Below, piece by piece: positions 54,301 to 61,827 of a stretch of DNA of 64,000 bases. The stretch is from Methanoculleus formosensis (GTDB taxonomy: Archaea > Halobacteriota > Methanomicrobia > Methanomicrobiales > Methanoculleaceae): the NCBI RefSeq assembly GCF_025384765.1, contig NZ_VHLL01000002.1, positions 310,001-374,000 of the forward strand, in the 5' to 3' direction. Within the stretch, counting starts at the first letter, position 1. Each line of letters starts with the position of its first letter. Under the pieces are notes generated by a model. That model worked only from the letters and a program-made list of their open reading frames with translations. It was not told the origin of the DNA and ran no database searches. The translations under genes were made by a program, and so were the position numbers.

Positions 54301-57300
54301 GTGCTTATTTCTGAAGATCTGAAAGCGCGAATTGACATCGTCAGCCGGCATCTGTCCCTCGGTGCGGTAGTTGTGGTCGGAGCGGGACTCTCGATATCCA
54401 ACCGGTTTCCGGACACTGCAGGGCTCACGTCGCTGCTGTGGGATGCGCTCGACTTTGACATGGCCACCCGCAAAGAATTCGCTCAAGCGCTTGGACAAGC
54501 GGATGCCTCAGCGAAAGAGTTAGTTGGGGATAATAAGATAAATATCCTGGCAGCGTGGGCTGCGATTGCGTCCAGCATCCCGGCTAGAGCGAGATTCCAA
54601 AAGCAGTTCGCCGCCTTGGACGCACAACGGAGCGCCCAGCCGTCACGCGCTCACGAGGCTCTGGCCTGTCTAATTCACGCGGGAGTTGTTGAGTGTGTCG
54701 TCTCGTTGAACTGGGATACAGCCCTCGAAAGCGCGTACAAGAGGCTGTACGGAACCTCGCTCCCGGAAAACCTTCTGTTCAAACCACATGGAGATGCCGC
54801 CAAGCCCGACGATCCGTGGATACTCCCTCACGAGCCCGGTCTTATCCCACCAGAGGTCACTACTAAGGTGACACTCCTCGCTAGCGAACACGCCCGCACA
54901 TTACTCGTCATCGGATTCTCGGGGAGTGACCGTGTGGTCGTCGACGAGCTCATCAAACCACTGGATAGATCGTGGCGGACCGTGCGGGTTGGCCCCAACG
55001 CGACAGGATTGGATGATCTCACAGCCGGAGCGGAAACCGTGATCCCGCTACTCGCCGAACCATACGAGAATAGGGAGGATCACTCGTCTTGGTGCGCTAT
55101 GTCTTTCTCAGGTCGGCGTGACATCGAGGCTGCGCTCCGGGGAGAGCGCCTCGGGCCGCAAGACATATTCTCCTGTCCTGAGTTGGACGAGGTGGAAGTG
55201 CTCGCCCGATCACTCCGCATGGATAAGGCGGTCGTCCTCAATGGTCAGACCGGCTCGGGCAAATCGATCACTGCATACCAAGCCTTATACCGCCTGACCC
55301 GAGAAGGCTTCGAGATACTGCGTTTACGTGATAACGCCCGCACATGTAGTCTGCGCACGTTGTTGAATGACCTTGCGCAGTTTCCCCACAAGAAAGTGCT
55401 CCTTGTGGACGATGCCCAGGATATGTCCCCGGACACTGTGCGCGAGCTCGCCGAAGCCGCCGCCGCCGATTTACTCATCCTCATTGTCGGCATCGACCAT
55501 GTAGCAGGGGGTGTGCGGACGGTGCATCTCAGCGCACGCCTGGCAGTAGTCCGTCTTTCCCGGTTCGTCCGCGAGGAACGCGCGACTCTTTTCCCCCGCA
55601 TCCGCGATCTCGACAACAGTGTTGGCACTTTCCCTAACGACGTGTTCTTCGACCGTCGCATCGACGTTGCCGAGCGGCAGCTCACTTCCTGGCAGTTCTT
55701 CTACATCCTCACAGGTGGTTGGCGACGCGTCCGTCGCGATGCCATCGAACTGCGCGACAACAACCGTGCTGACGTGGCTCTCCTGGCAATCGCAGTCGCA
55801 CAAATCGCCGGAGTTGATGCCGGTGTTAAGCGGGACGAGTTGTTGGCGATGCTGAACGTACTCGGAAGGGACAATGTGTGGCTGGACAGCAGTCTGGACA
55901 CGCTACGCGCCAGAAAGCTCGTGACTGAGGCTGACGGTCGGCTGCGGTGCACCCACCTGGAAGCCGCCCTTCACATGGTCGCCTGGATGCTCCATCCACC
56001 TGAATCTCATTGCACGCTATCAAGCCCACGAGTCGAGATTCCACCCATCCCCTCGGCAACAGGCTCAGTAAAATCGGAACAAACCGCTGTCCCCTCGCCA
56101 AAAAAACCCCGGCAGGCTCCGCTCCTCTCCAAAGAGGAGATGGATGAGGATCGTGGCACAGCCTGCGCTCTTATAGAACTCGCCCTCGACTCTCCTAACA
56201 CACCCCTGCGAGGCTGCACGTGGCTCTCCGGCCAGAGGTTTATCGAGGACACTCACTGGATTCTCGTCTCTAAAGGCGTCCTGGCACCAGATCGTTACGA
56301 TAGGCTTGCCCATCGCGCTCTCTTAACCCCAACCGATGGCGATCTGGCTGCCGCCGCTCAACTCCTCTCAGAGATTGTCAAATATTCGTGCAGTTCCGTG
56401 ATGGACACGGTGAAAGCGCACGCGTCCCGCCTTTCGGACTGGTACGGTGTCATTTCACCGGAGAATGGTTGGGCGCTTGGCGATCTAGCCAATACCATAC
56501 ACAATGTCGACAAGAGCTTTGCGGCCGAACTTGCCGGATACACAGATCCCCAACGACTCGCGAATCTCGTCCTCGACGGGGGGTGGCCGCATATCTACTC
56601 GACGTCTCACGCCCTTGATCGGATATGTACCGCCGACGGTATACCCGTCCGTGGGGCGGTTGCTGCGGAGTTAGATGAAGATGCGTATAAGCATATGCTC
56701 TCAACCGGCAACCCGAACCTGAGTGACGCGGCCCTTCTCATCGAAAACATTGCCTCGGCGGATCCCGACCTGTCCCTCCGTCTTTTTGAGTATGCAGCCC
56801 CGATGCTTGCTCACCAATTCGTCGACAACCCAGTACGCCAATGGAGCGAGATATCGGAATGTGTAATGTTCGTGCTGGGCTATGCACCGGATTTCTTACG
56901 CGTCCGTAAACGCCCTCTAGCTAACTGCCGGAGAGTCGCACAGTCGTTCATCAGAGCGCTCGACCGTAATAGGGTCGCCGAAACGATCGCCGGTCCGAGC
57001 GACCAGTGGGCGCAGATGAACTTCCACGAATTCATCCGTTTCCTATCTGAAGCCGATCCCACTACTTTTGCGGATATCGTCGACCGCGTTGATATGACCG
57101 CATTTGAGAAGTCCCTCCGATCTCATCCTGAGAAACCCTGCAAAACAGCGTTATACGTATGCGCCTGTCTGTGGGAGAACAGGCCCGACCCAATCCATGA
57201 CCTTCTCGACCGGCTCGAACCTGACCTTGCTCATCTGGATTCGCTTTTCGTATATATGGCGCCCGACGTAGCATGCCGTGCCCTGCTGCGCGGGTTGCCA

Positions 57301-57735
57301 CTCGATCTCGAACTTGACCACGACCGCTGGGGCTGGGCTGCAAGTGTTCTCGCGAGGCTCCACCAGCACAACCCCCAGGTGGCACGAGAGGTCGCCCACG
57401 CTAATCGCGAAGGAATTAAGGCAGGACTTATTATTAGTAAAAAGTCCGATCCATTAGAAGGGCTGAATAAGTGGGTCTCCGAGTGCGATCGGATCGCCCC
57501 CGGACTGATCGACTCCGTCATCAGCGACCTTCCGAAAGGGGCGGTTACTGCGTGGGGGGGCGTTATCACGCGATCAGTGAAGCACCGCCGCACCCGACGC
57601 AAGGAGATCGCCCCGCTCGTGCATCGAGCAGCACGCGCGAGCGGACACGTTCAGATGGAGGCCAAAGCGCTGCTAGTGAGGTTCCCAGCTCTCGCACACG
57701 AAGGACCTACCGGCACGACCGCACCCTCACCTTGA
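54301..57735 (+). CDS. SIR2-STAND anti-phage-type protein
   Basis: 1144 residues. Residues 1-260 are a SIR2 NADase-like domain: GAGLS (27-31), catalytic-type SLNWD (135-139), KPHGD with H163 (161-165) and IGFSGSD (204-210). Residues 290-480 are a STAND/AAA NTPase: GQTGSGKS (315-322) and LLVDDAQ (367-373). The remaining 650 residues are helical and probably sense a target. Family knowledge: such proteins deplete NAD+ upon phage sensing and kill the infected cell. GTG 54301 is preferred to GTG 54280 from the TATA position. The 3' end runs into IS66 sequence. Confidence 0.85.
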   Translation: MLISEDLKARIDIVSRHLSLGAVVVVGAGLSISNRFPDTAGLTSLLWDALDFDMATRKEFAQALGQADASAKELVGDNKINILAAWAAIASSIPARARFQKQFAALDAQRSAQPSRAHEALACLIHAGVVECVVSLNWDTALESAYKRLYGTSLPENLLFKPHGDAAKPDDPWILPHEPGLIPPEVTTKVTLLASEHARTLLVIGFSGSDRVVVDELIKPLDRSWRTVRVGPNATGLDDLTAGAETVIPLLAEPYENREDHSSWCAMSFSGRRDIEAALRGERLGPQDIFSCPELDEVEVLARSLRMDKAVVLNGQTGSGKSITAYQALYRLTREGFEILRLRDNARTCSLRTLLNDLAQFPHKKVLLVDDAQDMSPDTVRELAEAAAADLLILIVGIDHVAGGVRTVHLSARLAVVRLSRFVREERATLFPRIRDLDNSVGTFPNDVFFDRRIDVAERQLTSWQFFYILTGGWRRVRRDAIELRDNNRADVALLAIAVAQIAGVDAGVKRDELLAMLNVLGRDNVWLDSSLDTLRARKLVTEADGRLRCTHLEAALHMVAWMLHPPESHCTLSSPRVEIPPIPSATGSVKSEQTAVPSPKKPRQAPLLSKEEMDEDRGTACALIELALDSPNTPLRGCTWLSGQRFIEDTHWILVSKGVLAPDRYDRLAHRALLTPTDGDLAAAAQLLSEIVKYSCSSVMDTVKAHASRLSDWYGVISPENGWALGDLANTIHNVDKSFAAELAGYTDPQRLANLVLDGGWPHIYSTSHALDRICTADGIPVRGAVAAELDEDAYKHMLSTGNPNLSDAALLIENIASADPDLSLRLFEYAAPMLAHQFVDNPVRQWSEISECVMFVLGYAPDFLRVRKRPLANCRRVAQSFIRALDRNRVAETIAGPSDQWAQMNFHEFIRFLSEADPTTFADIVDRVDMTAFEKSLRSHPEKPCKTALYVCACLWENRPDPIHDLLDRLEPDLAHLDSLFVYMAPDVACRALLRGLPLDLELDHDRWGWAASVLARLHQHNPQVAREVAHANREGIKAGLIISKKSDPLEGLNKWVSECDRIAPGLIDSVISDLPKGAVTAWGGVITRSVKHRRTRRKEIAPLVHRAARASGHVQMEAKALLVRFPALAHEGPTGTTAPSP

Positions 57736-57976
57736 GCGAGAAATCCTGGCACTCTTGAGAGATTTCACCATGCCCTTCACCAATAATCAGGCCGAACGCG
57801 ATCTCCGAATGATGAAACTGCAGCAGAAGATCTCCGGAACATTCCGGAGTGAAGAAGGCGCTCGGAACTTCCGTAGGGTCAGAGGATTCATAGCAACCGT
57901 CAAGAAGCACGACCGCCCGGTATTATCGGAACTGGGGGAGGGTATTCGAAGGGATGCCCTTCGTCCCGAAGACGGC
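57731..57976 (+). pseudogene. IS66-family transposase, C-terminal fragment
   Basis: About 80 residues from LEREILALLRDFTMPF, with NNQAERDLRMMKLQQKISG and RNFRRVRGFIATVKK, the conserved C-terminal end of IS66 transposases. The rest is missing. Homology begins in the last bases of the SIR2-STAND gene in another frame, so the insertion or deletion joined the two. The frame runs on to 58189, but that part has no homology to a transposase. Confidence 0.8.
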
Positions 57977-58011
57977 TCACCTGATACACTGAACAGTTAC
58001 GAAATAATTGC

Positions 58012-58764
58012 CTATTCTTTATTTTTTATAGGTGGATTCTCACGGCAATCCTTGAAATACTCGCGTATTGTCGACCTGAGATCATCACGAGACCGTTTGA
58101 ATTCTTTGTATGCAAGGAAGATGCGTGCAGCATCACCGAGCGCACGATGCGGTTTGATCTTTGATTCATATGTTTTTTGGATGGAATAGTCAAAATTTTT
58201 CGATCTGAAGCAATTGTTGCTGACGTCAATGCCCAGAGCATACGAAACCCGGTCGAGTGACAAGAGTTTTTCCATCTTCAGTGCATCCTTGATTTTATCC
58301 TGGATGTCAAGGAACTGGAGATTTTTCGTATCGAATTTTGCCCGTGCGATGGCCGCCATCTCCATTCGTTTAGAGAAAAACACCATCGTCTGGATATGGT
58401 GCTCCCTGGTGAGCTTCGTAAGATAGGTATTCAGGTCAGCGTATGCAGACCACGTGACCTCAAGTGCAGGTTGGAGATCCTCCATTTCGAGGGTGTACTC
58501 CTTATCGTAGGGTAACTGGTACTGTTCCTTTGCGACGTTTGCGCAGGTGGTGGTGGATCCTGCCGTTCGTTTAAGGTCGTCGGTAGTATTTTTCCACATT
58601 TCAACGACGATATCTTTCTTGATCTTCCTTTGAGACGTTGATATCGAATCTTTTTGGCGATCATAGAGCAGGACGCCGACTTCAATCGGCATATAGATGA
58701 GTTTCTTCGTTCCATAGACGTGACCGAACTCCATATCGATGAATGCCATTTCCTGGACAACCAT
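58012..58764 (-). CDS. Putative DEDDh-type exonuclease
   Basis: 250 residues with an RNase H-like exonuclease pattern: FIDMEFG (D10, E12) near the start and HRALGDA (H206, D211) near the end, the DxE and HxxxxD motifs of DEDDh 3'-5' exonucleases. A candidate middle Asp is D145 or D153. The middle is long and Lys/Glu-rich and differs from known polymerase-type proofreading domains. It is on the opposite strand to the rest of the island, between the IS66 fragment and the methylase. Family placement is an inference from motifs. Confidence 0.6.
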   Translation of the reverse strand: MVVQEMAFIDMEFGHVYGTKKLIYMPIEVGVLLYDRQKDSISTSQRKIKKDIVVEMWKNTTDDLKRTAGSTTTCANVAKEQYQLPYDKEYTLEMEDLQPALEVTWSAYADLNTYLTKLTREHHIQTMVFFSKRMEMAAIARAKFDTKNLQFLDIQDKIKDALKMEKLLSLDRVSYALGIDVSNNCFRSKNFDYSIQKTYESKIKPHRALGDAARIFLAYKEFKRSRDDLRSTIREYFKDCRENPPIKNKE

Positions 58765-58874
58765 TTTAGCGCCAGGGGAGTTATCAGGGCTCCGTTTACA
58801 AAAATGAATTCATTTGATTGTAGCAATCATGGTAATTCACAGCAGTTATAAGCTGACGCACACATGTTTTTACA

Positions 58875-61757
58875 ATGGATGCCTACCCCAAACGACTCAT
58901 CGAAGTCGATCTTCCAATAAAGCAGATATCCGAACATGCCCGGCGCGAGAAATCCATCCGCCACGGCCACATATCCACGCTCCATATCTGGTGGGCGCGC
59001 CGGCCGCTCGCCGCCTGCCGGGCGGTGCTCTGTGCAGCGCTCTGGCCGGACCCTGCCGATCCACTCTGCCCGAAGGAGTTCATCATCACCGCGACGGAAC
59101 AGATGGACCGGTTCTGGAACACGCTTGATGCGACCAACTACGATCTCTCCGACCTCACCGTGCTCCGGCGGGCGCTCCTGGACTTCATCGCTGACTTTGC
59201 AAACTGGGATAACACCACCGACGAGCGCTACCTCTCGACTGCCCGGACCCTGACCGGATCCGCCCATGTCGCCCTCGGGGGCCAGCCTGGCACCCGGCCG
59301 CTCGTGGTGGATCCCTTCGCCGGCGGCGGTGCGATCCCGCTCGAGGCGCTGCGGGTCGGTGCGGATGCGTTCGCCTCCGATCTCAACCCGGTCGCGGTGC
59401 TGCTCAACAAGGTGGTGCTCGAGTACATCCCGAAGTACGGTCAGGAGCTCGCCGATGAGGTGAGGAAGTGGGGACAGTGGGTAAAGGAGGAGATGGAGAA
59501 GGATCTAGCCGAGTTCTACCCGAAAGATCCGGACGGGGCGACGCCGATTGCATATCTCTGGGCACGGACGATCACCTGTGAGAATCCGGCGTGTGGGGCG
59601 GAGGTGCCGCTCATCCGGTCGCTGTGGCTCGCGAAGAAGAAGGGGCGTTCGGTGGCGCTGAAGTTGATCCCAAATAAAGATGAGAAGCGAGTGGACTTCG
59701 AGATCGTGGAGAATCCGAAGGCATCCGAAGTTCAGGACGGGACAGTAGCACGTGGATCTGCCACCTGCCCAGTCTGTGGATATACAACTCCAGTGGAGTC
59801 AATACGGGCTCAATTTAAGACGAGACGTGGGGGAGCCGCGGATGCGCGGCTGTTCTGTGTAGTGACGACGCGGCCCGGGCAGCAGGGGCGGTTCTATCGA
59901 CTACCAAATAAAAGAGATTTAGAGGGTGTGGAAAAAGCCTCGGAGATGATAAAGCGGCGAAAGGAAGAATGGACTGGCAAATTAAGTCTTGTGCCAGATG
60001 AGCCTTTACCGCCCCAAGGCACACTTGGATTCCGCGTTCAGGGGTATGGCATGAAAGAGTGGGGTGATCTCTTCACGCCAAGACAAATTCTAGCATTGAC
60101 ATCTCTGATTCAGCTATTGAATGACCTCTATGAGACAAATAAAGAAGAAAATCTATTTAGAGCAATATGCACTTGCTTGAGCCTTGCTATAGATAAGCAA
60201 GTAGATAGTAACTCCTCTCTTTGTGCTTGGCGGGCCGTAAGTGAGGATATAGGGCACACATTTGGGCGCCAAGCTCTCCCCATGGTTTGGGATTTTGTTG
60301 AGGCAAATGTAGTTAGTGGGTCTACAAGGGATTGGGGTAACGCGGTTGAGGGTGTTTTAAAGGCACTCGAATGTTTGGATGACGGAATCAATGTAGGACA
60401 TGCCGAAAAAGCATCGGCAACAAAATTACTGTTGCCTGATGATTCAGCGCATTCATTCTTTACGGATCCGCCTTACTATGATGCCATTCCATATTCAGAC
60501 TTGTCTGATTTTTTCTATGTTTGGTTAAAGCGATCCGTCCCTCTGTCCTCATTAAACATGTTCAATGAAACCAGAGCACCAAAAGATGAGGAATGCATCG
60601 TTGATCCCATAAAAGGAAAAGACAAGCAATATTTTGAAAGAACAATGACAGATGCAATGGCAGAAGGGCGCCGAATTCTGGTTCCTAATGGAATTGGGTG
60701 CATCGTTTTTGCCCATAAGTCAACTGCTGGGTGGGAGGCAATGCTAAACTCTATGGTAGAAGCGGGTTGGATCGTCACTGGTTCATGGCCAATTGACACC
60801 GAATTGGCAAACAGATTGCGTGGCTTGAACTCCGCCGCCCTCGCCTCCTCCATCCACCTCGTCTGCCGTCCCCGCGAGAATCCCGACGGTTCGCTCCGCA
60901 CAGAAGACGTGGGCGACTGGGGCGCCGTGCTCAAAGAACTCCCGCCACGGATCCATGAGTGGATGGAGCGCCTCTCCTCCGAGAACGTCGTCGGTGCCGA
61001 CGCGATCTTTGCCTGCCTTGGTCCGGCGCTCGAAATTTACTCACGCTACTCGAGGGTCGAGAAGGTCTCCGGTGAAGAGGTGACGCTCGGGGAATACCTC
61101 GAGCATGTCTGGGCAACAGTCTCCCGGGAGGCACTCTCAACGATCTTCCAGGGCGCCGATACCGAGGGGTTCGAACCCGACGCCCGGCTCACGGCGATGT
61201 GGCTCTGGACGCTCTCCGCCGGGAACGGGAACGGGAACGGCAACGGAGATGGGGAAGATGCCCAGAAGAGCACCGGCTACTCGCTTGAGTACGACACCGC
61301 CCGCAAGATCGCCCAGGGTCTCGGGGCGCACCTCGACCAGCTGCCCGGTCTGGTCGGAATCAAGGGCAGCGAAGCCCACCTGCTGCCGGTAAGGGAGAGA
61401 GGGGACTATCTCTTCGGCCGCGGTGGCCTGTCCGCCCCGCAGAAGGCGAAACCGATCGGCAAGCAGCTCACCCTCGGAGGCGAATCGGTGGGCGGCGCCT
61501 ACGAGGCGGTAAGCATCAGGGATGCGGCGACGCTCGAGTTCACCGGCGAGACCACGCTCGACCAGGTGCACCAGGCCATGCTCCTCTTCGCCGCAGGCCG
61601 GGGCGATGCACTCGGACGATTCCTGAGAGAGGACATCGGTCGTGACCAGAAGTTTGCGAAACTCGCCCAGGCACTCTCCGCCCTCTACCCTGCCACCTCT
61701 GAGGAGCGGCGGTGGGTTGACGGCGTGCTCGCGAGGAAGAAGTCGCTTGGCCTGTGA
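58875..61757 (+). CDS. DUF1156 DNA methylase of the defence island
   Basis: 960-residue SAM-dependent DNA methyltransferase. Residues 1-60 are DUF1156 (LIEVDLPIKQISEHARREKS, HIWWARRP). The SAM-binding loop DPFAGGG is at 146-152 and the catalytic TDPPY motif at 530-534, the N6-adenine/N4-cytosine type. A zinc-ribbon-like CxxC pair lies between. Such methylases mark host DNA in DISARM-like systems. The low-GC part (about 59905-60830) suggests replacement of the target-recognition and catalytic middle by recombination. A long C-terminal region with a repeated Gly-Asn stretch follows. Confidence 0.88.
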   Translation: MDAYPKRLIEVDLPIKQISEHARREKSIRHGHISTLHIWWARRPLAACRAVLCAALWPDPADPLCPKEFIITATEQMDRFWNTLDATNYDLSDLTVLRRALLDFIADFANWDNTTDERYLSTARTLTGSAHVALGGQPGTRPLVVDPFAGGGAIPLEALRVGADAFASDLNPVAVLLNKVVLEYIPKYGQELADEVRKWGQWVKEEMEKDLAEFYPKDPDGATPIAYLWARTITCENPACGAEVPLIRSLWLAKKKGRSVALKLIPNKDEKRVDFEIVENPKASEVQDGTVARGSATCPVCGYTTPVESIRAQFKTRRGGAADARLFCVVTTRPGQQGRFYRLPNKRDLEGVEKASEMIKRRKEEWTGKLSLVPDEPLPPQGTLGFRVQGYGMKEWGDLFTPRQILALTSLIQLLNDLYETNKEENLFRAICTCLSLAIDKQVDSNSSLCAWRAVSEDIGHTFGRQALPMVWDFVEANVVSGSTRDWGNAVEGVLKALECLDDGINVGHAEKASATKLLLPDDSAHSFFTDPPYYDAIPYSDLSDFFYVWLKRSVPLSSLNMFNETRAPKDEECIVDPIKGKDKQYFERTMTDAMAEGRRILVPNGIGCIVFAHKSTAGWEAMLNSMVEAGWIVTGSWPIDTELANRLRGLNSAALASSIHLVCRPRENPDGSLRTEDVGDWGAVLKELPPRIHEWMERLSSENVVGADAIFACLGPALEIYSRYSRVEKVSGEEVTLGEYLEHVWATVSREALSTIFQGADTEGFEPDARLTAMWLWTLSAGNGNGNGNGDGEDAQKSTGYSLEYDTARKIAQGLGAHLDQLPGLVGIKGSEAHLLPVRERGDYLFGRGGLSAPQKAKPIGKQLTLGGESVGGAYEAVSIRDAATLEFTGETTLDQVHQAMLLFAAGRGDALGRFLREDIGRDQKFAKLAQALSALYPATSEERRWVDGVLARKKSLGL
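59905..60830. other. Low-GC block inside the DUF1156 methylase gene
   Basis: Line counts: 19 of 60 G/C at 60121-60180, against 43 of 60 at 59341-59400 and 41 of 60 at 60841-60900. The right edge is sharp near 60830 and the left edge is gradual between about 59690 and 59905. The reading frame is intact throughout. It covers the DPPY motif and surrounding recognition region. Confidence 0.75.
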
Positions 61758-61827
61758 AAATACAAATCAGTCATTTTATGGAACGATTTATACGATCTCT
61801 ATCGTAACAAGAAAGAGGGAATGTTGG

